Shown: positions 1 to 7,610 of the stretch, one piece after another
How the letters are laid out: every line of letters starts with the position of its first letter
How positions within the stretch are numbered: position 1 is the stretch's first letter
Origin: Flavobacteriales bacterium
GTDB taxonomy: Bacteria; Bacteroidota; Bacteroidia; Flavobacteriales; Flavobacteriaceae
Length of the DNA stretch: 35,201 bases
Assembly: GCA_026996605.1 (NCBI GenBank)
Contig: JALWLE010000126.1
Coordinates: 1 to 35,201, forward strand
Direction of reading: 5' to 3'
Position numbers and translations under genes: made by a program
Notes under the pieces: generated by a model
Told to the model about the DNA's origin: nothing
The model's database searches: none
The model's input: the letters and a program-made list of their open reading frames with translations, nothing else

Positions 1-372
1 GGTAAAATTGACTTCCAAATTTTGATTCAGGTCAGTAGCAACTGCCGTGTAAGGGATTCTTAAATTTTCTATTTCTTTGATTGTCAGCATTTGTTCAATA
101 CGATGCATGATTTTTTCGCCCTTAATTAATCCGGGTAATTTGAATGAAAAATCTAACATTTTGACAGCTAGCTTGATATCGGCATTGAATAACCAGTTTT
201 TAAATTCAGTCGTTCCGCCACCGGTATAAATACCACCCACCAATGCCCCCATTGAAGTACCGGCAATTGCCATAATTTCGAAACCATGTTGTTCTAAAAC
301 TTCAATGACACCGATATGCGCAATACCGCGGGCGCCACCACCTGAGAGTACTAAATTAATTGGTTTTGACAT
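1..372 (-). CDS. patatin-like phospholipase family protein (partial, 3' end outside window)
   Basis: The minus strand encodes 124 N-terminal residues before running off the left edge. The protein opens with the patatin oxyanion motif GGGARG (residues 11-16), followed by the nucleophile elbow GTSMG with Ser40. Family members are serine acyl hydrolases with a Ser-Asp dyad acting on phospholipids or other acyl esters. The Asp half of the dyad would lie outside the window, so catalytic competence cannot be confirmed. No signal peptide is visible, so this is either a cytoplasmic enzyme or the catalytic part of a larger protein. The ATG at 370-372 is chosen because the motif starts within a dozen residues, as usual. 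It is divergent from the gene at 518; the shared 145-bp gap has a TATTTTTG on this strand (434 to 427) but no well-spaced TTG. Confidence 0.9.
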   Translation of the reverse strand, partial: MSKPINLVLSGGGARGIAHIGVIEVLEQHGFEIMAIAGTSMGALVGGIYTGGGTTEFKNWLFNADIKLAVKMLDFSFKLPGLIKGEKIMHRIEQMLTIKEIENLRIPYTAVATDLNQNLEVNFT

Positions 373-460
373 GATTTTTATTTTTGTATAAAGCTAATAA
401 AAATATTCGATTGATTGATGATTATTCAAAAATAGGCATTCGTTTAAATGCATAAGTTAA

Positions 461-491
461 TTGATTTTTTCAACTTTTTTCGTTATCTTTG
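461..491 (+). promoter_or_regulatory. Bacteroidota-type promoter for the gene at 518
   Basis: A TTG at 461-463 is followed after 20 bp by TATCTTTG at 484-491, matching the consensus TTG-N(17-23)-TAnnTTTG. The start codon lies 26 bp downstream, giving a short leader. The match is direct; promoter activity is inferred. Confidence 0.6.
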
Positions 492-517
492 AAGCAATTA
501 AACCATAAATTTTTATT

Positions 518-1567
518 ATGAAACAAAGAGTAGTCATATTTGAAGCCGAAGGCGGTTCAGACAAAGGATTAGACGGATACCGTAAAGATACCATTCCCAT
601 TGCCAATGCTTTGCGCGAACGCGGTTGGGATGTCGATATTTTAAAATTTAGAGACGAATGGGCAGACAAAATCTACGATTATGCCAAAAATCGTTATGAT
701 GCTTATATCACCCGTGTCAATCCGGGAACGATTCCGGCGGGTGAAAAAATTTTTTTTGAGACCTTGCGTAAATTATCCGATGCCGGTTTGGAAGGGTTTT
801 CACATCCCGATGTGATGCAAGACTTAGGCGCCAAAGATGCTTTGGTTAAATTGGTCGGTACGGGTTTAGTCCCCGAAGATACTTATGCCTATTATACTGT
901 TGAAGAATTTAAGAAAACTTTTCCGAGAAGTATCTCATTCGGTGAGCGCGTTTTAAAACAAAATCGCGGTTCTACCGGTGAAGGTATTTGGCGTGTACAA
1001 GTCATAGATGAACGTCCTTACAAACCCGGTGATACTTTGCCGCTTGATACCAAACTCAAATTGACCGAAGCTAAAGATAACCATGTAGAATATCGCACTT
1101 TGGAAGATTTTATGGAATTTGCGACTCAATATATTGTCGGTGATAACGGTATGTTGGTCGATATGCGTTTTATGCCGCGGATCAAAGAAGGTGAGATACG
1201 TATTTTGATGGTTGGCGAAGAACCCATTTTTGTGGTGCATAAAAAACCGGCTGACAGTGCCGATGCTTTTTCCGCTACCTTGTTTTCAGGTGCCAAATAC
1301 ACTTATGACCGCCCTGAAGAATGGAAAGAATTAGTCGATATGTTTATCGGTCGTTTGCCTGAAATCATGTCAAAATTAGGTAACCACGATGCGCCCCTGA
1401 TTTGGACGGCAGATTTTATGCTCGACTGGGACGAAAACGGTAACGATACTTATGTTTTGGGGGAAATTAATAACTCATGTGTTGGTTTTACCAGTCACTT
1501 AAATCAAGGTATTCAAGACAAAATAGCCGACCGTGTTATTGAATTGGTTAGCAAGAAAAAAGCTTAA
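518..1567 (+). CDS. Cj0069 family protein, ATP-grasp-like
   Basis: A 349-residue soluble protein resembling the uncharacterised Cj0069 family. It opens with a characteristic VIFEAEGGSDKG-type segment. An ATP-grasp-like arrangement follows: a nucleotide-binding lysine segment (VLKQNRGSTGEG, about residues 144-155), a central acidic region, and a C-terminal metal-binding-type motif (LGEINNSCVG, about residues 310-320). ATP-grasp enzymes ligate a carboxylate to an amine or thiol through an acyl phosphate; the substrate here is unknown. The gene stands alone, with its own upstream promoter and a clear terminator, so context gives no pathway hint. The ATG start is supported by the promoter spacing and the family-typical N terminus. 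I am fairly sure of the family and much less so of any reaction. Confidence 0.75.
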   Translation: MKQRVVIFEAEGGSDKGLDGYRKDTIPIANALRERGWDVDILKFRDEWADKIYDYAKNRYDAYITRVNPGTIPAGEKIFFETLRKLSDAGLEGFSHPDVMQDLGAKDALVKLVGTGLVPEDTYAYYTVEEFKKTFPRSISFGERVLKQNRGSTGEGIWRVQVIDERPYKPGDTLPLDTKLKLTEAKDNHVEYRTLEDFMEFATQYIVGDNGMLVDMRFMPRIKEGEIRILMVGEEPIFVVHKKPADSADAFSATLFSGAKYTYDRPEEWKELVDMFIGRLPEIMSKLGNHDAPLIWTADFMLDWDENGNDTYVLGEINNSCVGFTSHLNQGIQDKIADRVIELVSKKKA

Positions 1568-1590
1568 TCAATTTTTTAAATAAAAATACC

Positions 1591-1626
1591 AAGACCGTTA
1601 CCTTTACAGTGACGGTCTTTTTTTTT
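1591..1626 (+). terminator. rho-independent terminator after the Cj0069-type gene
   Basis: AAGACCGT (1591-1598) pairs with ACGGTCTT (1612-1619), and the stem runs directly into a T tract ending at 1626. It lies 24 bp past the stop codon at 1567. Confidence 0.85.
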
Positions 1627-1665
1627 AAATGATACTATCATCAAATATATTTTTGTGTGATAAAC

Positions 1666-1697
1666 TTGCTGATAATGCTTGATTTTTTCTATTTTAG
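1666..1697 (+). promoter_or_regulatory. candidate promoter for the MlaE/MlaF-type operon
   Basis: TTG at 1666-1668, a 21-bp spacer, then TATTTTAG at 1690-1697, one base off TAnnTTTG. The start codon at 1713 is 15 bp downstream. A second -7-like box, TATTTTTG at 1648-1655, has no suitably placed TTG. Confidence 0.45.
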
Positions 1698-1712
1698 CTA
1701 AAAATATCTTTA

Positions 1713-2453
1713 ATGAAGTATTTGGAAACCATAGGTAAATACAGCTTGATGCTCAAGCAAGTCTTTAAAAAACCGCAAAAACCCAAAATATTTTGGGAAA
1801 ATTATTTTAAGGAAGTTGAAGACTTGGGCATCAAATCCATTGGTTTGGTTAGTTTTATCTCGTTTTTTATAGGTGGGGTTGTAACCATTCAAACTGCCAG
1901 AAACTTGAATAATCCGTTGATTGACAAGTTATATATCGGCTATGCCACGATTAAATCTATTATTTTAGAATTTTCCCCGACCTTTATTTCTATTATTTTA
2001 GCCGGTATTGTCGGTTCTTATATCGCTTCGACTATAGGTACTATGCGTATAACCGAGCAAATTGATGCTTTAGATGTCATGGGGGTTAATTCGTTGAATC
2101 ATTTGGTCTTGCCAAAAGTTGTTGCTGCGGTGACGTTCTATCCTTTTTTGATAGTTATCAGTATGTTTCTCGGTGTTTTTGGCGGTTGGGTGGTCGGAAA
2201 TATGACCGGTATGGTGTTATCTTATGATTATTTAAAGGGGATTCGATATCTTTTTGACAGTTTTGATGTCGTTTATGCCTTAATCAAAACTTTGGTTTTT
2301 GCTTTTTTTATAGCCACTATTCCTTCCTATTACGGCTATTACGTCAAAGGTGGCTCACTTGAAGTAGGACGGGCGGCAACGCAAGCGGTGATTTGGACCA
2401 GTGTCAATATCATTATTTTCAATTATATATTAACCCAACTATTATTAGGCTAG
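1713..2453 (+). CDS. mlaE: MlaE-type ABC transporter permease
   Basis: A 246-residue inner-membrane protein of the MlaE (formerly DUF140) permease family. An amphipathic N-terminal stretch is followed by about five hydrophobic segments, with the family-typical SYIASTIGTMRITEQIDALDVMG region around residues 105-130. In Gram-negative bacteria MlaE works with MlaF, the MCE protein MlaD and MlaB to move phospholipids between the inner and outer membranes. The stop codon abuts the start codon of the ATPase gene, so the two are certainly translated from one message. No MCE-domain (MlaD) or STAS (MlaB) gene follows here, which means the substrate-binding part must be encoded elsewhere or the complex differs. 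The family is clear; the direction of transport cannot be read from sequence. Confidence 0.92.
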   Translation: MKYLETIGKYSLMLKQVFKKPQKPKIFWENYFKEVEDLGIKSIGLVSFISFFIGGVVTIQTARNLNNPLIDKLYIGYATIKSIILEFSPTFISIILAGIVGSYIASTIGTMRITEQIDALDVMGVNSLNHLVLPKVVAAVTFYPFLIVISMFLGVFGGWVVGNMTGMVLSYDYLKGIRYLFDSFDVVYALIKTLVFAFFIATIPSYYGYYVKGGSLEVGRAATQAVIWTSVNIIIFNYILTQLLLG

Positions 2454-3224
2454 ATGATTGAAGTAACAAATTTATATAAAGCTTTTGATGGCAAACCGGT
2501 TTTAAAAGGTATTTCGGCTGTTTTTGAAACCGGAAAAACCAATATGATTATAGGGCGAAGCGGTTCGGGAAAAACCGTCTTCTTAAAAAGCATGTTGGGT
2601 TTAATCGAACCCGATAAAGGGGTTATTTCCTTTGATGGACGTATTTGGAATCAATTATCATTAGACGAACAAAGACAAATTCGTAAAGAAGTTGGGGTGG
2701 TTTTTCAAGGTAATGCCTTATTTGATTCTATGACGATAGAAGAGAATATTAAATTTCCGATGCGTATGTTTACGTCTATGTCACCGGAAGAGAAAAAGAA
2801 ACGGGTCAATGAAGTTTTGGAACAAGTTAATTTGGAAGGCGTCAACGATAAATACCCTGCCGAAATATCCGGTGGCATGCAAAAACGTGTTGCTTTAGCT
2901 AGAGCAATTGTGTTATATCCCAAATACTTATTTTGCGATGAACCCAATTCCGGATTAGACCCTAAAACAGCTATTATTATTGACAATTTGATTCATGATT
3001 TGACCGTTCGTTACAATACGACTACGGTTATCAATACACATGATATGAATTCGATTATGGAAATCGGAGAAAAAATCATTTTGCTTAAAGATGGTTATAA
3101 GCAATGGGAAGGTGATAAATCACAAATATTTTTTACGGATAATCCCGATTTGAATGATTTTGTATTTTCATCGTCATTATTCAGAAAAGTCAAAGAATTA
3201 GTACAAAGAGAAGGTCATTTTTAA
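2454..3224 (+). CDS. mlaF: MlaF-type ABC transporter ATP-binding protein
   Basis: A 256-residue cytoplasmic ABC ATPase. Walker A is GRSGSGKT (residues 34-41), the Q loop follows at VVFQG (about 82-86), the signature is ISGGMQKR (138-145), and Walker B ends in FCDEP (160-164); GLDP and a switch His in NTHD follow. The signature ISGGMQKR and the CDEPNSGLDP stretch are typical of ATPases paired with MlaE-type permeases. The ATG directly follows the permease stop codon. The gene ends 7 bp before tcdA, which therefore probably lies in the same transcript although its function is unrelated. Confidence 0.93.
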   Translation: MIEVTNLYKAFDGKPVLKGISAVFETGKTNMIIGRSGSGKTVFLKSMLGLIEPDKGVISFDGRIWNQLSLDEQRQIRKEVGVVFQGNALFDSMTIEENIKFPMRMFTSMSPEEKKKRVNEVLEQVNLEGVNDKYPAEISGGMQKRVALARAIVLYPKYLFCDEPNSGLDPKTAIIIDNLIHDLTVRYNTTTVINTHDMNSIMEIGEKIILLKDGYKQWEGDKSQIFFTDNPDLNDFVFSSSLFRKVKELVQREGHF

Positions 3225-3231
3225 GTAGATT

Positions 3232-3942
3232 ATGTGGCGGGAACGAACAGCTTTGTTATTAAAAACAGCCGGACTTCAAAAATTACAGCAAGCTCATGTT
3301 TTAGTAGTTGGGCTTGGTGGTGTCGGGTCGTTTGCTGCCGAATTTCTTACGCGTAGCGGTGTCGGACAGCTGACTTTGGTCGATGGGGATACGGTGGATA
3401 TAACCAATATCAACCGCCAATTACCGGCGCTGCATTCTACTATAGGACGCCCAAAAACAGAAGTAGTTGCCGATAGATTACGAGATATTAATCCGGAACT
3501 TAAATTACACCTTATCAATAAATTTATAGAGCCGGATGGGTTTGAAGATTTGGTATCAAGTGCAAAGTTCGATTATGTTATTGATGCGATTGATAGCGTA
3601 TCACCCAAAATATATTTGATTTTGGCAGCCAAACGCAAAAAAATCAAAATTGTTTCGGCTATGGGGGCAGGTGGAAAGATGGACCCGTCCAAAGTCAAAG
3701 TTGCCGATATTTCCAAAACACGCGATGATTTTTTAGCCAGAGTGATTCGCAAGCGCTTGCGAAAACAGGGTATTCAAAAAGGCGTAAAATGTGTTTTCTC
3801 AACCGAATTGCAAAATACCGACAGCTTACAAATGACAGACAATACGGATTTTAAAAAATCACACTACGGCACTATATCATACATGCCGGCACTTTTTGGC
3901 TTGCATGCAGCGGCTACAGTTATTAATTATTTGGTTGACTAA
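3232..3942 (+). CDS. tcdA: tRNA threonylcarbamoyladenosine dehydratase TcdA
   Basis: A 236-residue E1-like (ThiF/MoeB superfamily) protein. It has the nucleotide-binding loop GLGGVGS (residues 27-33), an acidic strand end followed by NINRQ (59-63), and the conserved IDAIDS segment (about 117-122). TcdA (formerly CsdL/YgdL) uses ATP to cyclise the t6A modification at tRNA position 37 to ct6A, aiding decoding of ANN codons. The length is close to the family norm of about 250-270. It lacks the ThiF and MoeB partners expected for a cofactor-sulfur role, and the N-terminal WRERTALLL pattern also fits TcdA. It sits 7 bp after the ATPase gene and converges on the thioredoxin-fold gene, with no evident terminator in the 41-bp gap. 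Confidence 0.88.
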   Translation: MWRERTALLLKTAGLQKLQQAHVLVVGLGGVGSFAAEFLTRSGVGQLTLVDGDTVDITNINRQLPALHSTIGRPKTEVVADRLRDINPELKLHLINKFIEPDGFEDLVSSAKFDYVIDAIDSVSPKIYLILAAKRKKIKIVSAMGAGGKMDPSKVKVADISKTRDDFLARVIRKRLRKQGIQKGVKCVFSTELQNTDSLQMTDNTDFKKSHYGTISYMPALFGLHAAATVINYLVD

Positions 3943-3983
3943 TGCCGGTGTCTGATGTGTATTTTTCCGTAAAAATAGAATGC

Positions 3984-4583
3984 TTAAAGTTTGATATTTA
4001 CTTCTTGCAAATCAATACTTGGTGGTTTTTTCCATTTGATATTGCAACCGATACTCGGTTTTTGATCTTCGTCGGGAATGATTTTACCTTCTAATACATA
4101 ATCTAATGCTTTGCGTAAATCTTTGCCGTCATTAGGCAGATTGTTTTTCGGGGTGCTTTCGTCCATTCTACCGCGATACACCAGTTTGTCATTGGCATCA
4201 AATACATAAAAATCAGGGGTACAAGCTGCTTGATACGCTTCTGCGGTTTCTTGAGTTTCGTCATATAAATACGGAAACGTATAACCCACTTTTTGGGCTT
4301 GTTCGGTCATCAATTCCGGGGCATCTTGCGGGTAATTATCCACGTCATTAGAGCTGATAGCTACAAAACCAATGCCTTTGTTTTGATAATCATTAGCAAT
4401 ACTAACTATTTGATTATTAACATGTAACACATAAGGACAATGGTTGCATATAAACATAACGACGGTGCCTTTTTCGCCTTTAATATCGTTAAAAGTCAGA
4501 TATTTGCCCGAAACAGTATCGTACAATTTATAATCCGGTGCTTTGGTTCCCAAAGGAAGCATATTGGATGGTGTTGCTGCCAT
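3984..4583 (-). CDS. thioredoxin family protein (peroxiredoxin-like fold, CNHC motif)
   Basis: A 199-residue soluble protein of the thioredoxin/AhpC-TSA superfamily. After an N-terminal LGTKAPDYKL strand the active-site region reads MFICNHCPYV, with Cys46 and Cys49 as a CxxC pair. The TCPDF-like segment ACTPDFYVF (about residues 120-128) carries the cis-proline, and another Cys lies near the C terminus in SIGCNIKWK. The set matches the conserved family with the NHCPYV signature, annotated as thioredoxin or redoxin family proteins without a defined substrate. No signal peptide is visible, so it should be cytoplasmic. A likely promoter lies just upstream on the minus strand. Thiol-disulfide or peroxide chemistry is plausible but not proven. 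Confidence 0.88.
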   Translation of the reverse strand: MAATPSNMLPLGTKAPDYKLYDTVSGKYLTFNDIKGEKGTVVMFICNHCPYVLHVNNQIVSIANDYQNKGIGFVAISSNDVDNYPQDAPELMTEQAQKVGYTFPYLYDETQETAEAYQAACTPDFYVFDANDKLVYRGRMDESTPKNNLPNDGKDLRKALDYVLEGKIIPDEDQKPSIGCNIKWKKPPSIDLQEVNIKL

Positions 4584-4600
4584 AATTCTTATTTTTTTTG

Positions 4601-4627
4601 CTAAAATACGAAAAGTTAAGGAATCAA
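4601..4627 (-). promoter_or_regulatory. candidate promoter for the thioredoxin-family gene
   Basis: On the minus strand, TTG (4627 to 4625) precedes TATTTTAG (4608 to 4601) by 16 bp, one base shorter than the usual spacing. The start codon follows 17 bp later at 4583. Confidence 0.35.
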
Positions 4628-4646
4628 ATAGGAAACTACGGTATGT

Positions 4647-4840
4647 ATCATTTCGAACCTAGTGTCGTGTCAAGTATATTATTGTCATACCAAGCGCTCG
4701 CTCTTTTTGCCGATAACTGCATTAATAATTTTAACCATAGCTACGGCTATGTTGAAAATTATATGCTTTGTTCTCGACAAAAATAGCTTCGACTTATACG
4801 TCATAATATACCTGACACAACACTAGTGAGAAATCTCAAT
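4647..4840. repeat. dispersed repeat split by the foldback element
   Basis: Removing 4662-4825 joins the flanks into TCATTTCGAACCTAGTGAGA followed by AATCTC, which matches the uninterrupted arm at 7503-7529 apart from one base (C for G before TA). This is a short interspersed repeat of a kind common in Bacteroidota genomes. The inner element therefore landed inside an older repeat. Confidence 0.7.
4660..4825. mobile_element. MITE-like foldback element with TA duplication
   Basis: The outer ends are near-identical inverted repeats: positions 4660-4682 match the reverse complement of 4803-4825 at 21 of 23 bases. The similarity continues inward as an imperfect palindrome, for example GCTCTTTTTG against GCTATTTTTG, and ATAATTTT next to the central CATAGC/GCTATG hairpin around 4736-4751. 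The whole 166 bp can thus fold into one long hairpin. The flanking TA at 4660-4661 and 4824-4825 looks like a 2-bp target duplication, giving a 162-bp element at 4662-4823. It has no transposase and no convincing ORF. TA duplication suggests mobilisation by an IS630/Tc1-type transposase, but that is inference. A 5-bp duplication TAGTG is an alternative reading. Confidence 0.65.
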
Positions 4841-4877
4841 TTGATGATTATTTTTTTGGTATTTACTAAAAACTCTG

Positions 4878-6173
4878 CTAAAGTTTACCGGTAAACCTTA
4901 AAATCAAATAGCCAATCAATCCGGCAGTTAAAGAACCGATTATAATCCCGATTTTGGCGGAATTGATCAAAAATTCGTTGCCTTGAAAAGCCAAATTGGC
5001 AATAAAAATGGACATTGTAAATCCGATGCCTGCTATGGCGCCAATCCCGATGATGTGTTTATAATTTAAATCGTCGGGTAGTTTGATAAGTTTTAATTTT
5101 ACGCCTGCAAATGTAAATAAACTGATTCCGGATAATTTTCCGATAAAAAGTGCCAAGGCAATATTCATTACCAAAGCAGTGTTTAACTCTAAACCAGATG
5201 TAAAGTTAATGCCGGCGTTGGCAAAAGCAAAAACCGGTAAAATAACATAAGCGATTAAGCTGTGTAATTTCTCTTCCAAATATTGTAAGGGCGAACGCAC
5301 TTCGGCTGTGGCGTTGCCTAAATAATTGATGCAATTCATTTCGTCCTTATTCAAGATGTAAGCCGGTTTCGGATTGGTTTTCGTCAACAAATTTTGACTG
5401 ACATAATTGAGTTTTTCAACATAAGCCCCTATATTTATTCTCTTTTTAATAGGGATTGTAAAAGCCAGCAAGACACCGGCAATTGTAGGATGGATACCGG
5501 ATTTTAAAAATAAAATCCAGACAATGATCGCTATAAATAAGCCCATATCAATCCGAAATGATTTTTTGTGATAAAACCAAGCCAATAAGCCGATTAATCC
5601 CAAGGCATAAGCTAATAATTCCCAATAAATATGTTGACTGTAAAATAGGGCAATCACCAGAACGGCAGCCAAATCGTCGATAATGGCAAAAGCCGTTAAA
5701 AAGATTTTCAAACTGAGTGGCACCCGTTTGCCAAGTAACATTAAAACGGCAAGTGCAAAGGCGATATCCGTTGCCATTGGGATTCCCCATGCTTTGCTTG
5801 TATCGGGCTGCTGATTGATCATCAAAAACAAAACAATGGGCATAATGACGCCACCCAAAGCCGCCATAAACGGAAAAGCCGCTTTTTTTAAACTATTTAG
5901 TTCGCCAATAAGCAATTCTCTTTTTAGTTCCAGCCCTATCAGAAAGAAAAAAATAGCCATTAAACCGTCGTTAATCCATAAGATTAAGGGTTTTTTCAAT
6001 TCGAAATCACCAAAAGAAAACCCAATAGGAAATTGTTTTATGGTTAAATACACATCACTGAAAGAAGTATTTGCCATAATTAAGGCGAGAATGGTTGCGC
6101 CAAATAATAAGAAACCGGCTAAACTTTCGGCTTTGATAAATTTTTGAAAAGGACTGATAATTTTACGAATCAC
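4878..6173 (-). CDS. nhaA: Na+/H+ antiporter NhaA
   Basis: A 431-residue polytopic inner-membrane protein. It contains the NhaA hallmarks: an early LWINDGLMAIFFFLIGLELK segment (about residues 65-84), ATDIAFAL with Asp136, and AIIDDLAAV with the paired Asp166 and Asp167 that bind Na+ and H+ in the characterised E. coli protein. A C-terminal GIGAIAGIGFTMSIF stretch also matches. The role is electrogenic sodium export and pH homeostasis. The start is GTG at 6171-6173: an in-frame stop lies in the AACC-rich repeat just upstream, no ATG lies between, and the next Met falls inside the first membrane helix. It lies 84 bp downstream of the adaptor gene in the same direction, so read-through from the efflux operon is possible. 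Confidence 0.95.
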   Translation of the reverse strand: MIRKIISPFQKFIKAESLAGFLLFGATILALIMANTSFSDVYLTIKQFPIGFSFGDFELKKPLILWINDGLMAIFFFLIGLELKRELLIGELNSLKKAAFPFMAALGGVIMPIVLFLMINQQPDTSKAWGIPMATDIAFALAVLMLLGKRVPLSLKIFLTAFAIIDDLAAVLVIALFYSQHIYWELLAYALGLIGLLAWFYHKKSFRIDMGLFIAIIVWILFLKSGIHPTIAGVLLAFTIPIKKRINIGAYVEKLNYVSQNLLTKTNPKPAYILNKDEMNCINYLGNATAEVRSPLQYLEEKLHSLIAYVILPVFAFANAGINFTSGLELNTALVMNIALALFIGKLSGISLFTFAGVKLKLIKLPDDLNYKHIIGIGAIAGIGFTMSIFIANLAFQGNEFLINSAKIGIIIGSLTAGLIGYLILRFTGKL

Positions 6174-6177
6174 TTGA

Positions 6178-6215
6178 AGTATTTGGTTATTTGGTTATAT
6201 GTTGATATGGTTATT
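6178..6215. repeat. AACC/ATA-rich short repeat upstream of nhaA
   Basis: On the minus strand this leader reads as repeats of ATAACC and ATATAACC. It shares the 18-mer CATATAACCAAATAACCA with the leader of fumC at 30226-30270. It lies immediately before the GTG start of nhaA. Confidence 0.6.
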
Positions 6216-6257
6216 TTAGATAACGGGAATGTAAAGATAGTAATTATTTCAACAAAA

Positions 6258-7427
6258 TTAGTGTTCATGACCACCTTCACCACCGCCAATCAAGAAAAAG
6301 CCGCCTTTTGATAAAATTTTATCACCTTTTGATAAGGTTTTGCTGTCAATATGAATTTTTTGTGCGTTTTCTTCTACAATTTTTACCGGTACTTTTTCAA
6401 ACTCATAATCTTCATTATCCATTTTGATGAGTTTTAACACATAAACTTCATCACTATCTTTGATAATAGCCGTATCAGGCACCGATAAGCCCGGAAATTG
6501 TTCCGTCAATATTTTGGCTTCTACATAAAGTCCGGCAATAAATTTCGGATGTGGTTCTTCCAAATGAGCGTGCACCAATATGGAACGGGTATCGGGATTG
6601 ATTTCACGACCGATTAATTTGACATAACCTTTGTAAGTTTGCCCTTCAAGTCCCGGTACTTTATAAATAATTTTTTGCCCTTTTTTGATTTTCATAATGT
6701 TTTTTTCAAACACTTGCAGTTCCAAATGGATATGATCGTTGTTGATGATTTCCATAATTTTATCTTGTTCGCCAACGGCGCTTCCTTCCGTAACATAAAG
6801 GTTTGAGATATAGCCGCTAATGGGGGCGTATATGTTGGTAGTGGCAGACAAGATCCCGTTTTCTACGTTTTTCGGATTGATGCGCAACATTTTAAGTTGT
6901 TCTAACAAACCGTAGTAGCGGGCTTTGGCAGAGCGATATTGTCTTTGGGTTTCTTGCCATTTTTTTTGAGAAGTGATGCCTTCTTTTGCCAATTCCTTTT
7001 GCCGGTTGTATTCTTGTTTTTGATAGTCCAAATTTTCTTTGGCTTGGATATAATCTTGCTGTATTTTGAGATATTCCGGATCGCTTATTTGTGCCAATAA
7101 TTGCCCTTTACGCACTTTATCCCCTACAATCAATTTGATATTTTTGACTTTTCCGGGCAAAAAACTACTGACAACCGCTTTGTTTGAAGGCGGCACGTCA
7201 AGCACGCCTTGTGCCGTTACTTTTTGGTAAAAAGTATCTATCACCACTTGACCTATGGTCATATCATTGGCTTTAAATTGTTTCTTGCTGATGACAATGA
7301 TATCTTTATGGTCATTATCTTGTTGTTCATTATTGGTTTCTGTAACTTGTTGTTTTGGTTTTTCTTGACAAGAAATGCTTAACCCTGTCAATATGCTTAG
7401 TAAAATGGCAATTCGTAATGTTTTCAT
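6258..7427 (-). CDS. RND efflux periplasmic adaptor (HlyD/CzcB-like lipoprotein)
   Basis: A 389-residue membrane-fusion protein of a heavy-metal RND system. The N terminus is a lipoprotein signal ending in LSIS-Cys20, followed by a Gln/Asn/Asp-rich linker. Next come a barrel-sandwich half (about residues 75-110), a long coiled-coil hairpin (about 120-190), the second barrel-sandwich half (YAPISGYISNLYV), and a beta-barrel with a membrane-proximal domain. The C terminus ends GGGEGGHEH, a metal-affine His/Glu tail. It bridges the pump and the outer-membrane channel in the periplasm. The start at 7425-7427 is preferred over an upstream in-frame ATG at 7508, because that extension would be translated from repeat DNA and would bury the lipoprotein signal. 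It follows the pump gene with a repeat-filled gap of 183 bp. Confidence 0.9.
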   Translation of the reverse strand: MKTLRIAILLSILTGLSISCQEKPKQQVTETNNEQQDNDHKDIIVISKKQFKANDMTIGQVVIDTFYQKVTAQGVLDVPPSNKAVVSSFLPGKVKNIKLIVGDKVRKGQLLAQISDPEYLKIQQDYIQAKENLDYQKQEYNRQKELAKEGITSQKKWQETQRQYRSAKARYYGLLEQLKMLRINPKNVENGILSATTNIYAPISGYISNLYVTEGSAVGEQDKIMEIINNDHIHLELQVFEKNIMKIKKGQKIIYKVPGLEGQTYKGYVKLIGREINPDTRSILVHAHLEEPHPKFIAGLYVEAKILTEQFPGLSVPDTAIIKDSDEVYVLKLIKMDNEDYEFEKVPVKIVEENAQKIHIDSKTLSKGDKILSKGGFFLIGGGEGGHEH

Positions 7428-7457
7428 TTTTATATGATTATTTGGTGAATGGTTTAT

Positions 7458-7586
7458 TGAGATTCCTAGTCGCTCGACCTCGCTCTGTCGGAATGACATC
7501 GCTGTCATTTCGAACGTAGTGAGAAATCTTTCTAAATTTTATTTTTTATTGAGATTTCTCAGTCGTAAACTCCTTCGAAATGACAT
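7458..7586. repeat. cluster of three dispersed-repeat arms
   Basis: Three arms of one repeat family lie side by side: a minus-oriented copy at 7458-7499 (GAGATTCCTAGTCG to GGAATGACAT), a plus-oriented copy at 7503-7529 (TGTCATTTCGAACG to AGAAATCT), and a minus-oriented copy at 7550-7586 (GAGATTTCTCAGTCG to CGAAATGACA). Neighbouring arms are inverted, so two hairpins are possible. The cluster fills the gap between the pump and adaptor genes, where it could cause polarity or processing of the transcript. Confidence 0.75.
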
Positions 7587-7610
7587 CTGCTTTCATATTA
7601 TTGTTTTAAT

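Noticed and set aside
4598-4786. 62-codon plus-strand ORF after the thioredoxin-family gene
   Set aside because: It lies mostly inside the foldback element, reads through its hairpin arms and resembles no protein family; it is a by-product of the palindrome.
7428-7508. 27-codon N-terminal extension of the RND adaptor
   Set aside because: It would translate interspersed-repeat DNA and place the lipoprotein signal internally; the Met at 7427 gives a normal signal sequence.
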